The notes under the pieces were generated by a model, which saw only the letters and a list, made by a program, of their open reading frames with translations, was not told where the DNA came from and searched no databases. DNA of 64,000 nucleotides from assembly GCF_039542035.1 (NCBI RefSeq), contig NZ_BAABHJ010000005.1:1116001-1180000 (forward strand), in the 5' to 3' direction. The DNA is from Actinoallomurus liliacearum (lineage in GTDB: Bacteria; Actinomycetota; Actinomycetes; Streptosporangiales; Streptosporangiaceae). Both the position numbers and the translations under genes were made by a program. Shown here piece after piece: positions 7,959-17,415 of this stretch (its first letter is position 1; the number at the start of each line of letters is the position of its first letter).

Positions 7959-8699
7959 TCAGGGGGCCGAGGCGATGATGCTCTGGACCCGGGCCGTGGT
8001 GGTGACGGCGCGGACGGTCTCCGGCGGGTACAGCGCGCCGCCCATGTAGATGCCCGGCCGGGTGAAGCGGGACGGCGACGGCCGGTCCTCGGAGGCGGTG
8101 AAGTGCAGCTCCTCGGCGCCGGTCGCCTCGACGACGCGTGCGGCCGTGCGCTCGTTGATCCCACCGGCGGGCAGGATGATGATCCGCCCGGCGGCCTTCT
8201 CGACGAGCCGCGCGATCAGCTCCGTGCCCTCCAGGGCCGAGGGGGCCGCGCCGGAGGTGAGCAGCCGGTCCACGCCGAGCCCGACGACGTCCTCGAACGC
8301 CGCCTCGGGGTCGCGGGTGACGTCGAACGCCCGGTGGAAGGTGACGCTGAGCGGACGGGCGGCCTCGACCAGCCGTGCGCACAGCTCCGTGTCGATCTGC
8401 GCGTCCGGGGTCAGCGCGCCGATGACGACGCCGTCCGCGCCCGCGGCCTTGACCGCCTCGATGTCGCGGAGCATCGCCGCGACCTCGGCGGGGCCGTAGA
8501 CGAAGTCGCCGCCGCGCGGGCGGATGATCACATGGACCTTGATCCGGCCGGCGGCGAGGGCGACGGCCTGTTCGACCATCCCGATGCTCGGCGTGATCCC
8601 GCCCTCGAGCAGGGCGGCGCAGAGCTCGACCCGGTCCGCGCCGGCCTCCGCCGCGGCCGCGACGCCGTCGGCCGATTCCAGGCAGATCTCGTAACGCAC
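7959..8699 (-). CDS. cutC: CutC family protein
   Basis: 246 residues with a TIM-barrel CutC fold. RYEICLESADGVAAAAEAGADRVELCA at the N-terminus and KVHVIIRPRGGDFVY are the family signatures; PAGGINERTAARVV lies near the end. CutC was named for copper homeostasis in E. coli, but the role is disputed and the fold suggests an enzyme (aldolase or hydrolase-like). The GTG start at 8699 has GAAAGGA eight bases upstream. It is the third gene of a ROK-M81-cutC operon (28 nt after the M81 gene), which fits a catabolic role better than copper handling; that is inference. Confidence 0.93.
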   Translation of the reverse strand: MRYEICLESADGVAAAAEAGADRVELCAALLEGGITPSIGMVEQAVALAAGRIKVHVIIRPRGGDFVYGPAEVAAMLRDIEAVKAAGADGVVIGALTPDAQIDTELCARLVEAARPLSVTFHRAFDVTRDPEAAFEDVVGLGVDRLLTSGAAPSALEGTELIARLVEKAAGRIIILPAGGINERTAARVVEATGAEELHFTASEDRPSPSRFTRPGIYMGGALYPPETVRAVTTTARVQSIIASAP

Positions 8700-8727
8700 T
8701 TTTCGGTTCCTTTCGCGAGGGGGTGGA

Positions 8728-10188
8728 TCAGAGCAGTTCGGGCGTCAGATCCGGGTCGGGCATGTCGGTGTCGAATGGGAACAGCGGCCGCCGTACGCCG
8801 TGGTGGCCGAGGCGGAGCAGGTCCTGGTCGACGCCGCCGGGGGTGAGCGCGAGCAGCCAGTCGGCGGCGACGTCGTAGAGTTCCGGCTCCAGGTAACCGA
8901 TCTTGACGATCACCAGGTCGGTCGTGGTGGGGTCGAGACCGAGGAAGGTGAAGTCGCGGATCTCGTGGTACGGCTTGCGGCGGGCGGTCACGATGACCTG
9001 CAGCCCGCCGGTCCGGATCACGGCGACGTCGCCGCCGACCGGGTCGTCGCGGCGCAGGGCCTGGACGGTGCCCGCCAGGGTGACCGGCCCGGCCGGGTTC
9101 GGGTCGATCTTCCCGCCGACCCGGAGCACCACTTCGGCGCCCTCGCCGGCGGCGAACGCGGCGGCCACCGCCTCGGGGTCCTGGATGCTCGCGTAGATCG
9201 CGCTGACCTTCCCGAGGCGGAGCTCCTCGATCCCGAGCAGGTACTCCAGCGTGGCGGAGACGTCGCCGGCGCCGCCGGCGGTCGGGTTGTCGCCGGAGTC
9301 GCTGATCAGGAACGGGCGGGCGTCGCTGTCGATGGCGGACCGGAGGCAGTCCCGCAGGGTGCCGGTGGGGGCGACGAAGGCGAAGTCCGCGCGGGCCTTC
9401 CAGTACGCCTCGGCCAGCCCGCGGGCCTGCTCGGTGATCGTCGCCTCGTCGTCGCCGGTGACGACCACGGCGGCGCGGCAGCGGGGCTCGTCGGCCCAGG
9501 CGTACCCGACCCAGATCGCGGCGTCCAGCACGCCGGGCATCGCCTCGACCTCGGGTACGCGGGCGTACAGGCTCTTGGCGGGCTCGATGCGGGTGCTCGT
9601 CTTCTCCCCGGGCAGCAGGACCGGCACCTGCACCCAGGCCTTGCGCGGCCGGCCGCCGTCGCGCAGCCGGGTCACGAGGTTGCGCGCCGCTCGCTCCCGG
9701 GACTCCCAGGCGTCCTCGTGCGGCGCCATCCGGTAACAGGTGATCAGGTCGACCGTCGAGGCGAGCTCGCGGGAGACGTTCCCGTGCAGGTCCATGGACG
9801 CCGAGATCAGCGTGTCCGGGCCGACGGCCGTCCGTACGGCGGCGGCCAGGCCGGCCTCCGCGTCGGTGCGCCCCGTGACGCTCATCGCCCCGTGGATGTC
9901 GAAGAACAGGCCGTCCAGCGGTCCCGAGGCTTTGGCACGTTCCACGATCTCGGCCTCGAGGGCGTCGTACACGTCGGGGTCGACGGCGCCGCCCGGCAGT
10001 GAGACCGCGTGCAGCAGCGGCACCCACTCCACCTCCGCGCACCATGGCCGCTGCTCCCGGAGCCAGGCGTAGCGCGCGAGCAGGGCGTCGTCCCGGGTGA
10101 CGGTGAAGTCGTCCAGGCGGGTCAGATGCGGGGAGAAAGTGCTCGACTCGATCGCGATGCCGGCGATGCCGATGCGGAGTGCTGTCAC
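8728..10188 (-). CDS. M81 family metallopeptidase (MlrC-like)
   Basis: 486 residues. The N-terminal domain (about 1-290) has the M81 fold with likely metal ligands in FFDIHGAMS (Asp97, His99) and SASMDLHGN (Asp133, His135). The C-terminal ~170 residues (ISDSGDNPTAGGAGD onward) form the MlrC C-terminal domain. MlrC opens small linear peptides in microcystin degradation, but most members have unknown substrates. Start GTG at 10188 with AAGGA 7 nt upstream. It lies between a ROK regulator and cutC and opposite a peptide ABC importer, so it may process an imported peptide or related amide. Confidence 0.9.
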   Translation of the reverse strand: MTALRIGIAGIAIESSTFSPHLTRLDDFTVTRDDALLARYAWLREQRPWCAEVEWVPLLHAVSLPGGAVDPDVYDALEAEIVERAKASGPLDGLFFDIHGAMSVTGRTDAEAGLAAAVRTAVGPDTLISASMDLHGNVSRELASTVDLITCYRMAPHEDAWESRERAARNLVTRLRDGGRPRKAWVQVPVLLPGEKTSTRIEPAKSLYARVPEVEAMPGVLDAAIWVGYAWADEPRCRAAVVVTGDDEATITEQARGLAEAYWKARADFAFVAPTGTLRDCLRSAIDSDARPFLISDSGDNPTAGGAGDVSATLEYLLGIEELRLGKVSAIYASIQDPEAVAAAFAAGEGAEVVLRVGGKIDPNPAGPVTLAGTVQALRRDDPVGGDVAVIRTGGLQVIVTARRKPYHEIRDFTFLGLDPTTTDLVIVKIGYLEPELYDVAADWLLALTPGGVDQDLLRLGHHGVRRPLFPFDTDMPDPDLTPELL

Positions 10189-10215
10189 GGGAAGGTCCTT
10201 CGTACGGGGGCGGGG

Positions 10216-11328
10216 TCAGGAGGAGGCCAGGGCCACGCCCTGGTCGAGGATGAGGCGGCCGATGCCCAGCAGGCCGGCGTCGGGCCCGGCGACGCTCTCC
10301 GCGATCTCCAGGTCCTGGGTGGTCGGGGGCAGGCATCGCTCGTACAGGACGCCGCGCGCCGCCGCCACGAACAGGTCGCAGCCGGCCAGCGCGCCGCTGA
10401 GGACGACCGCCTGGGGGTTCAGGAAGTTCACGATCGTGGTGAGGACCTCGCCGAGCTGCCGGCCGGCGAACCTCACGTTGGTCGTGACGGTCGGGTGCCG
10501 GTCGCGGGCCAGGCGTACGAGGTCGGCGGTGCTCTTGACGTCGACGCCGTCGCCGTTCACGGCGGCGACCAGCGCGGCACCGCTGGCGATCGTCTCCAGG
10601 CAGCCGAAGTTGCCGCAGCTGCACGGCCGGTCGCCGCCCGCCGGGACGCGGTTGTGGGTGATGTCGCCGGCGAAGCCGCGGGCGCCCCGGTGCAGCCGGC
10701 CGTCGCTCACGACGGCCGCGCCGACGCCGGTGCCGGCCTTGACGAAGACGAAGTCACGAAGGTCCGGCCCGCGCGCGACGGTCTCGCCCATCGCCATGAG
10801 GTTGGCGTCGTTCTCCACGACGAGGGGGGTCTGGAACCGCCTGCTCATCCGCTCGCGTACGGAGTATCCGTGCCAGCCGGGCATCCGGGAGGGCCCGACC
10901 ATGACGCCGTCGAGGTCGACCGGCCCGGGCAGCCCGATCCCGACGCCGAGCACCGGGCGACCGTCGCCGAGCTCTTCGAGCGCGTCCATGATCTGATCCA
11001 GGACGGGTTCCGGCCCGGCGCTGACGTCCATCTCCAGATCGCGGACCTTCTGGGGCCGGCCCGTCCCGTCCAGCGCCGCGAGGCGCGCGTGGTGGCCGCC
11101 CAGGTCGGCGGCGAGCATCACGCCCTCACCCGCGGGGACGCTGAGCAGGCGCGGCCGCCGCCCGCCGCGCGAGCGGCCCTCACCGGACTCCAGGAGCAGG
11201 CCGGCGTCGAGCAGCTCCTGCACATGGGCGGAGACCGTCGACGGAGCCCAGCCGAGCAACCGGGCCAGCTCGGCCCGCGACGTGGCCTGGCCCGACGCGA
11301 CGAGCCCGATGATGTGCGCGGCCGACAC
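10216..11328 (-). CDS. ROK-family transcriptional regulator
   Basis: 370 residues. An N-terminal winged HTH (about 1-60; TSRAELARLLGWAPSTVSAHVQELLDAG) is joined to a ROK sugar-kinase-like domain. The ROK zinc motif is intact: CSCGNFGCLE (about residues 235-245). GVGIGLPGPVD and VKAGTGVGAAVV are the phosphate-binding elements. NagC/Mlc-type ROK proteins bind sugars and repress catabolic operons. It heads the operon with the M81 and cutC genes and is divergent from the peptide importer, so it is likely the local regulator of both; candidate operators lie in 11329-11651. Confidence 0.92.
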   Translation of the reverse strand: MSAAHIIGLVASGQATSRAELARLLGWAPSTVSAHVQELLDAGLLLESGEGRSRGGRRPRLLSVPAGEGVMLAADLGGHHARLAALDGTGRPQKVRDLEMDVSAGPEPVLDQIMDALEELGDGRPVLGVGIGLPGPVDLDGVMVGPSRMPGWHGYSVRERMSRRFQTPLVVENDANLMAMGETVARGPDLRDFVFVKAGTGVGAAVVSDGRLHRGARGFAGDITHNRVPAGGDRPCSCGNFGCLETIASGAALVAAVNGDGVDVKSTADLVRLARDRHPTVTTNVRFAGRQLGEVLTTIVNFLNPQAVVLSGALAGCDLFVAAARGVLYERCLPPTTQDLEIAESVAGPDAGLLGIGRLILDQGVALASS

Positions 11329-11651
11329 GGCAGCTCCTCAGTCGAATGTTCAGGAGACTTGCTTCGGATCCGAACGTTACTTCGGTTGATTCGGTCGGAC
11401 AATAGCAACCGATGTGACGGCAGTCCACCACGTGACCTCGTTATGCGACCGTGACCAGGCGGTTTCCGGGAGCCGAGTGCGTCACTTGTTTCGATTCGGT
11501 CTTGTCTTGGTTCGATGGGGCGCTGTATCGTCACCGCCACATCGCCACCGACCCCCGCCGGATCGGCCACTCGAACGAAGCCCCCGGTCGGTCGGCCGAA
11601 CGACTCGCTGAAACCTGCGGACGACGTCCGTTCCTCCCATCAGGAGCACCG
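11329..11651. promoter_or_regulatory. Divergent control region between ROK regulator and peptide importer
   Basis: 323 bp without a convincing gene. It holds a perfect 12-bp palindrome TTCGGATCCGAA (11363-11374) and an inverted repeat CGGTTG (11383-11388)/CAACCG (11406-11411) with a 17-bp spacer. Both lie 35-85 bp upstream of the ROK start and are candidate operators. I see no clear -35/-10 pair. TCAGGAGCACCG just before 11652 is the ribosome binding site of the binding-protein gene. Confidence 0.4.
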
Positions 11652-13484
11652 ATGAAGAGACCATCGCCCTCGTTCCGGGCGGCCGCGCGCACCTCGCTTG
11701 CGGTGCTCGGCGTGGCCACCGCCCTGCTGGCGGCCGGATGTTCCTCCGGCAGTGGGCAGGGGTCGTCGGGGAGCGGCGGCACGCCGCAGCAGGGCGGCGC
11801 GGTGACGTTCGCGCTGCCGCCCAACGCCACGCCGAACTGGATCTTCCCGCTGGGCACCCCCGGCCACCTGGCCGGGTACAACAGCGCGATCCGGCAGAAC
11901 GTCTTCCTGCCGCTGTACTCCTACAACGGGTCGAGCGGCACCGTCGCCCTGGACGAGAAGGCCGGCGCGGCCAAGACCCCGGTCTACTCCAACGGCGGCA
12001 AGACGGTCACGATCACGCTGAAGGACCTGACCTGGGCGAACGGCCAGAAGGTCACCACCCGTGATGTGGAGTTCTGGTTCAACCTGGCCAAGGCCAACAA
12101 GGACCAGTGGGGCAACTACAGCAAGGGCGACCTGCCGGACAACGTCGCGAAGTTCACGACAGTGGACGACAAGACGTTCAAGCTCGACCTGAACAAGGCG
12201 TACAACCCGGACTGGTTCACCGCGAACCAGCTCACCTACGTCACGCCGATGCCGCAGTCGGCGTGGGACGTCGAGGACACCGGCGGCAAGGTCGGCGACT
12301 ACGACCGCACGACCGACGGCGCCAAGAAGGTGTTCAAGTACCTCATCGGCGAGGCCGGCAAGCTGTCGGCGTACGCGAGCAACCCGCTGTGGAAGGTCGC
12401 GGACGGGCCGTTCACGGTGAAGGAGTTCACCACCACCGGCCAGGTGACGCTCGCCAAGAACGCGAAGTACACCGGTGACGACGCCGCCCACCTGGACACC
12501 GTCACTTTCAAGCCGTTCACCTCCGCCCAGGCGGAGCTGAACGTCCTGCGCTCCGGCGGCGTCGACTACGGCTACCTGCCGGCGCTCGCGGTCTCGCAGC
12601 AGAAGACCATCGAGAACAGCGGCTACCAGGTGAAGCCCTGGAACGGCTGGGCGATCACCTACATCCCCTACAACTTCAACAACCCGGAGATGGGCGCGGT
12701 CTTCAAGCAGCTCTACATCCGGCAGGCCGTGCAGATGTCGATCGACCAGGCGACCATCTCGCGGGTGATCTGGCACGACCAGGCCGCCCCCGGGTACGGG
12801 CCGGTGCCCCAGCAGCCGGTGTCGAAGTACCTGTCCCAGGACCAGAAGAACAACCCGTACCCCTACGACGTGAACAAGGCCAAGGCGCTGATCACGTCGC
12901 ACGGGTGGACGATCGCCGGCAACATCGCCTCCTGCACGAAGCCGGGCACCGGGGCCGACCAGTGCGGAGCCGGGATCAAGGCGGGCACGCAGCTGAAGTT
13001 CTCGCTGCTGACCGAGAGCGGCAGCACCGAGACCGACAACACGATGCAGGAGCTGCAGTCCTCCCTGTCGAAGATCGGCATCGCGCTGTCGATCAAGTCG
13101 GAGCCGCTGAACTCCGTCCTCGACCACAGCCCGGAGTGCAAGCCGAACCAGTCGACCTGCTCCTGGCAGCTCTCCTTCTTCGGCACCCAGGGCAGCTGGT
13201 ACTTCCCGGCGTACCCGAGCGGTGAGCAGATCTTCTCCACCGACGCGGGCACCAACCTCGGCAGCTACAGCGACCCTACGGCCGACAAGCTGGTCAAGGA
13301 GTCGACGAGTTCCTCGGACCCCCAGGCGATGCAGCAGTACAGCTCCTATCTCGCCAAGCAGCTCCCGGTGATCTGGATGCCGAACCCCGCCTACCAGGTG
13401 TCGGCGATCCGCAACAACCTGCGCGGCGTCGTCCAGGACCCCCTGGCCGCCATGCAGCCGCAGCGCTGGTACCTCACGAAGTAA
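11652..13484 (+). CDS. Peptide/nickel-type ABC transporter substrate-binding lipoprotein
   Basis: 610 residues, family-5 extracellular solute-binding protein. The signal peptide ends in the lipobox LAAGC (Cys about 33), followed by a Ser/Gly linker. Family features include KTVTITLKDLTWANGQKVT, the strand and loop WADGxPVT seen in DppA/OppA proteins, LRSGGVDYGYL, and IRQAVQMSIDQATI near the middle. The ATG at 11652 has AGGAGC upstream; the frame is open from 11451 but without a signal peptide. It should deliver a peptide or other linear ligand to the permeases encoded downstream. Confidence 0.93.
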   Translation: MKRPSPSFRAAARTSLAVLGVATALLAAGCSSGSGQGSSGSGGTPQQGGAVTFALPPNATPNWIFPLGTPGHLAGYNSAIRQNVFLPLYSYNGSSGTVALDEKAGAAKTPVYSNGGKTVTITLKDLTWANGQKVTTRDVEFWFNLAKANKDQWGNYSKGDLPDNVAKFTTVDDKTFKLDLNKAYNPDWFTANQLTYVTPMPQSAWDVEDTGGKVGDYDRTTDGAKKVFKYLIGEAGKLSAYASNPLWKVADGPFTVKEFTTTGQVTLAKNAKYTGDDAAHLDTVTFKPFTSAQAELNVLRSGGVDYGYLPALAVSQQKTIENSGYQVKPWNGWAITYIPYNFNNPEMGAVFKQLYIRQAVQMSIDQATISRVIWHDQAAPGYGPVPQQPVSKYLSQDQKNNPYPYDVNKAKALITSHGWTIAGNIASCTKPGTGADQCGAGIKAGTQLKFSLLTESGSTETDNTMQELQSSLSKIGIALSIKSEPLNSVLDHSPECKPNQSTCSWQLSFFGTQGSWYFPAYPSGEQIFSTDAGTNLGSYSDPTADKLVKESTSSSDPQAMQQYSSYLAKQLPVIWMPNPAYQVSAIRNNLRGVVQDPLAAMQPQRWYLTK

Positions 13485-13491
13485 CCGACGC

Positions 13492-13520
13492 GCCCGGGAC
13501 GGCCGGCGGCCGTCCCGGGC
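13492..13520 (+). terminator. Intra-operon hairpin after the binding-protein gene
   Basis: A perfect 13-bp stem GCCCGGGACGGCC (13492-13504) / 13508-13520 with a 3-nt loop, 7 bp after the stop codon. As in many ABC operons it probably works as a partial terminator or 3' stabiliser, so the binding protein is made in excess of the permeases. Confidence 0.65.
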
Positions 13521-13544
13521 CTCACTCTGGCCGGAGGAACCCCG

Positions 13545-14498
13545 TTGATCCGCTTCCTGGCAAAGCGCCTCGGGCAGTCGATCGTCGTCATCCTGCTGGT
13601 GACCGTGATCGTCTTCCTGCTGCTGCACTCGGTCCCCGGCGGGCCCGCCCGGGGCATCCTCGGCCCCCAGGCCAGCCCGCAGGCCATCGCGGCGTTCAAC
13701 CATGAGCACGGCTTCGACAAGTCGCTGGTCCAGCAGTACTGGGCGTTCCTCAGCCGCCTGCTGCACGGGGACCTCGGCGACTCGTACACGCTGAACCAGT
13801 CGGTGGGCTCGCTCATCTCCCAGCGGCTGCCCAAGACGCTCGTCCTGACCGGGCTGTCGACGCTGGTGGCGCTGCTCGTCGCGATCCCGCTGGGCGTGTG
13901 GCAGGGACGGCGGCGCCGGGGCCTGACCGACTACGCGGTCACCACCGTGGTGTTCATCGGGTACGCGACGCCGGTCTTCTTCCTGGCGCTCATCCTCGTG
14001 ATCGTCTTCACCGAGAAGATCCCGATCCTGCCCCCGCAGGCGCCGCAGGGCCAGTCGCTCGGCGCGCTGTTCGCCGACTCCCGCGCGCTGATCCTTCCCG
14101 TCCTCGCCGGGGCGATCGCGACGGTCGCGGCGTTCAGCCGGTACATGCGGTCGGCGGTGCTCGACAACCTCGCCGAGGACTACGTACGGACCGCGCGGGC
14201 CAAGGGCGCCTCGGAACGCCGGGTCGTCTGGCTGCACATCATGCGCAACTCGCTGACCCCGATCATCGCGATGCTCGGCTACTACCTGCCGGTGCTGTTC
14301 TCCGGTGCGCTGGTCATCGAGTCGGTGTTCAACTACCCCGGCATGGGGCTGCTGTTCTGGAACGCCGCGCAGACGTCCGACTACCCGATCCTGCTCGGCA
14401 CCGTCATGGTGATCGCGCTCGCCACCGTCATCGGCTCGCTGCTCGCCGACATCATCCAGGCGCTCGTCGACCCCCGCGTCCGCGGAGCGATCCGATGA
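13545..14498 (+). CDS. Peptide ABC transporter permease (DppB type)
   Basis: 317 residues with six predicted membrane spans. The N-terminal RFLAKRLGQSIVVILLVTVIVFLLLHSVPG is the usual DppB start (basic stretch, then TM1 and the HxxPGGP motif). The cytoplasmic EAA loop reads YVRTARAKGASERRVVWLH. Start TTG at 13545, with GGAGGA 8 nt upstream. It pairs with the next permease. Confidence 0.93.
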   Translation: MIRFLAKRLGQSIVVILLVTVIVFLLLHSVPGGPARGILGPQASPQAIAAFNHEHGFDKSLVQQYWAFLSRLLHGDLGDSYTLNQSVGSLISQRLPKTLVLTGLSTLVALLVAIPLGVWQGRRRRGLTDYAVTTVVFIGYATPVFFLALILVIVFTEKIPILPPQAPQGQSLGALFADSRALILPVLAGAIATVAAFSRYMRSAVLDNLAEDYVRTARAKGASERRVVWLHIMRNSLTPIIAMLGYYLPVLFSGALVIESVFNYPGMGLLFWNAAQTSDYPILLGTVMVIALATVIGSLLADIIQALVDPRVRGAIR

Positions 14499-14529
14499 CG
14501 CGCGCATTCCGTCCGGTTAAGGAGGGCTC

Positions 14530-15429
14530 ATGACCGTCTCCGCTCCGCTGCTCACCGAGCAGGAGCCCGCGGCCACGGCGGCCGGACCGTACCGCCGGAT
14601 GGTGAAGTCGTTCCTCGCCAACCGGCTGGCCCTCACGGGCCTGGTCATCCTCGGCCTGCTGCTCGTCTTCTGCTTCATCGGCCCGCTGATCCACCACACC
14701 GACCAGACGCACACGCGACTGGCCGACGCCACCCTCTCGCCCGGCACGCGCGGGCACCTCCTCGGCACCGACGACGTCGGCCGGGACGTGCTCGGCCGCC
14801 TGATGGTCGGCGGCCAGACGTCCCTGGAGATCGGCATCGCCGCCGGGCTGCTGGCGACGCTGATCGGTACGGTCTGGGGCGCCATCTCCGGGTACGCCGG
14901 CGGCTGGATCGACTCGATCATGATGCGCGTGGTCGACGCGGGCATCGCGATCCCCGCCCTGTTCCTGCTCCTCGTGACCGCGACGATCCTCCGTCCCACG
15001 GTGCCGGTGCAGATCCTGATCATCGGCTGCGTCTCGTGGCTCGTGCCGGCCCGGCTCGTACGGGCCGAGGCGCTGTCCCTGCGCAGCCGCGACTACGTGC
15101 AGGCGATGAAGGCGATGGGCGGCGGCCACCGCCGCGCGGTGTTCCGGCACGTCATCCCGAACGCCATCGGCACGGTGGTGGTGAACGCGACCTTCCAGGT
15201 GGCCGACGCGATCCTCCTCATCGCCTACGTCAGCTTCCTGGGCCTCGGCGTGGCCCCGCCGAAGACCGACTGGGGCGGCATGCTCAGCAAGGGCATCTCC
15301 TACACCTCAGAGGGCTACTGGTGGCTGATCTTCCCGGCGGGCCTGGCGATCGTGCTGGTCGTGTGCGCGTTCAACTGCATCGGTGACGGTCTGCGCGACG
15401 CCTTCGAAGTACGGCTCCAGGGGCGCTGA
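14530..15429 (+). CDS. Peptide ABC transporter permease (DppC type)
   Basis: 299 residues, six predicted spans. LGTDDVGRDVLGRLMVGGQTS is the conserved DppC periplasmic segment, and RDYVQAMKAMGGGHRRAVFRH is the EAA loop. The ATG at 14530 follows AAGGAGGGCTC, a strong ribosome binding site. Its TGA overlaps the ATG of the ATPase gene by one base (TGATG). Confidence 0.94.
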   Translation: MTVSAPLLTEQEPAATAAGPYRRMVKSFLANRLALTGLVILGLLLVFCFIGPLIHHTDQTHTRLADATLSPGTRGHLLGTDDVGRDVLGRLMVGGQTSLEIGIAAGLLATLIGTVWGAISGYAGGWIDSIMMRVVDAGIAIPALFLLLVTATILRPTVPVQILIIGCVSWLVPARLVRAEALSLRSRDYVQAMKAMGGGHRRAVFRHVIPNAIGTVVVNATFQVADAILLIAYVSFLGLGVAPPKTDWGGMLSKGISYTSEGYWWLIFPAGLAIVLVVCAFNCIGDGLRDAFEVRLQGR

Positions 15430-17210
15430 TGCGGAACCAGACGAAAGGTGAGACGGTGAGCGACTCCCCGGCCCTGGCCATCGAGGACCTGAGCGTCTCC
15501 TTCGCGGGAAGCTCCGCGAAGGTCCGCGCGGTCGACGGCGTCAGCATCCGCGTGAACCCGGGGGAGATCGTCGCGGTCGTCGGCGAGTCCGGGTCCGGCA
15601 AGAGCGTCACGTCCATGTCCACCCTGGGCCTGCTGCCGCCCACGGCCACCGTACGCGGCAGCGTCCGGGTCGGCGGGGTCGACGTCACGACGCTGGACGG
15701 CCCCGCGCTCCGCGCCGTACGCGGCTCGGAGATCGCCATGGTCTTCCAGGAGCCGATGACCGCGCTGAACCCCGCGTTCACCGTCGGCTGGCAGGTCGCC
15801 GAGGCGCTCCGCCTGCACATCGACGGCCTGTCGCGGAAGCAGGCCCTGGACCGCGCCGCCGAGCTCCTGGAGACGGTGGGCATCCGGGACGCGCGGCGCA
15901 GGCTCGGGCAGTACCCGCACGAACTGTCCGGCGGTCTCCGCCAGCGCGTCATGATCGCGATGGCGATCGCGTGCGAGCCGAAGGTGCTGATCGCCGACGA
16001 GGCCACCACCGCGCTGGACGTCACCGTGCAGGCGGAGATCCTCGACCTCCTGCGCGACCTCCGGGACCGGTTCGGCACCGCGATGCTGGTCATCACCCAC
16101 AACATGGGCGTCGTCGCCGACATCGCCGACCGGGTCGTCGTCATGTACCAGGGGCGGGTCGTCGAGGAGGCCCCGGTCGAGGAGCTGTTCGCCAACCCGC
16201 GCGCGGACTACACCAAGCGCCTGCTCAGCGCCGTCCCCCGCCTCAAGCCCCGCGGCGACGCGCCGCGAACGGCGCCCGACGCCCAGGCGGAAGGCGACGG
16301 CGCGGCGGGGACCGCCTCGCGCGGCCGGACCGAAGGCGAGGGCGGGGCGGCCGGCCGCGCCGCCGAGCGGCCCGCGGCGGGCGCGTCCGACGGTCGGCCG
16401 GCGCTGGCCATCGAGAACCTCGTCGTGCAGTTCCGCGGCAAGGGCGGCACCAAGGTCCGCGCGGTCGACGACGTCTCCCTCACGGTCGCCAAGGGCGAGG
16501 TCCTCGGCCTGGTGGGCGAGTCCGGATCCGGCAAGTCGACCCTCGGCCGCGCCGCGATCGGGCTGATCACCCCGGCCTCGGGCAGCGTACGGCTGCTCGG
16601 CGACTCGCTGACCGGCGCGCGGGGGAGCGCGCTGCGGCGGCTGCGGCGACGGTGCGGCATCGTCTTCCAGGACCCCGCGTCCTCCCTGGACCCCCGGATG
16701 ACCGTCGGCGACTGCATCGCCGAGCCGCTGGTGATCAACAAGGTCGGCGGCCGGGACGAGCGGGTCGTCGCCCTGCTGGAGAGCGTCCGGCTCGACCCTG
16801 CCGTACGGTTCCGCTATCCGCACGAGCTGTCCGGCGGGCAGCGGCAGCGGATCGGCATCGCGCGGGCGCTCGCCCTCGACCCGGACCTCGTGATCGCCGA
16901 CGAGCCGACCAGCGCGCTGGACGTCTCGGTGCAGGCCGCCGTGCTGGACGTGTTCCTGGAGCTGCAGGCCCGTCTCGGCTTCGCCTGCCTGTTCATCACG
17001 CACGACCTGGCCGTCGTCGGACTGGTCTCCGACCGGGTCGCGGTGCTGAACCAGGGCAAGCTGGTCGAGGAGGGCCCGCGTGATGAGGTCCTGTTCGACC
17101 CGCGCGAGGCCTACACGCGCCGCCTGATCAGCTCCGCGCCCGTACCCGACCCGGTCGAGCAGCGCGAACGCCGCGCCCGCGCGGCCGAGCTCAGAGCGGC
17201 CCGCGACTGA
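15429..17210 (+). CDS. Fused peptide ABC transporter ATPase (DppD-DppF in one chain)
   Basis: 593 residues holding two complete ABC ATPase domains joined by an Ala/Gly/Glu-rich linker (about 275-325). Domain 1: GESGSGKS (52-59), signature LSGGLRQR, Walker B VLIADEATTALDV. Domain 2: GESGSGKST (363-371), LSGGQRQR, LVIADEPTSALDV. Each has the oligopeptide-type C-terminal extension (TKRLLSAVPR; TRRLISSAPVPDP). The ATG at 15429 overlaps the previous stop, but the GTG at 15456, with AAAGGTGAG upstream, is an equally good or better start. A single polypeptide would replace the usual DppD/DppF heterodimer. Confidence 0.93.
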   Translation: MRNQTKGETVSDSPALAIEDLSVSFAGSSAKVRAVDGVSIRVNPGEIVAVVGESGSGKSVTSMSTLGLLPPTATVRGSVRVGGVDVTTLDGPALRAVRGSEIAMVFQEPMTALNPAFTVGWQVAEALRLHIDGLSRKQALDRAAELLETVGIRDARRRLGQYPHELSGGLRQRVMIAMAIACEPKVLIADEATTALDVTVQAEILDLLRDLRDRFGTAMLVITHNMGVVADIADRVVVMYQGRVVEEAPVEELFANPRADYTKRLLSAVPRLKPRGDAPRTAPDAQAEGDGAAGTASRGRTEGEGGAAGRAAERPAAGASDGRPALAIENLVVQFRGKGGTKVRAVDDVSLTVAKGEVLGLVGESGSGKSTLGRAAIGLITPASGSVRLLGDSLTGARGSALRRLRRRCGIVFQDPASSLDPRMTVGDCIAEPLVINKVGGRDERVVALLESVRLDPAVRFRYPHELSGGQRQRIGIARALALDPDLVIADEPTSALDVSVQAAVLDVFLELQARLGFACLFITHDLAVVGLVSDRVAVLNQGKLVEEGPRDEVLFDPREAYTRRLISSAPVPDPVEQRERRARAAELRAARD

Positions 17211-17217
17211 CCCGGCC

Positions 17218-17273
17218 GCTCGGGCGGCCCGCTTTCGCCTGATTTGCTCGGGTGGCCCGCTTCCGCCGTGTTC
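17218..17273 (+). repeat. Two tandem 28-bp imperfect repeats
   Basis: The unit starts GCTCGGGyGGCCCGCTTyCG and occurs at 17218-17245 and 17246-17273, with about 22 of 28 positions identical. It starts 8 bp after the stop codon of the fused ATPase gene. Function unknown; possibly a 3' untranslated structure. Confidence 0.7.
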
Positions 17274-17415
17274 GCTTTCTCGCCGGCGCCGGATAGGCGT
17301 GACAGCGGCGGCCGGCGCGAAGCGGCCACGTCGAGGCTTCCTCGGGGCCACGATCGGCGTAACCGCCGCATTACCGGCAATCCCCCTGCCGGGTGGTCCG
17401 CTCGCGCTCTGGGGT

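Noticed and set aside
11640..14507. A 955-codon open frame on the minus strand
   Set aside because: Antisense to the peptide importer genes, whose products show lipobox, EAA and membrane signatures; the antisense product is only Arg/Glu/Val-rich.
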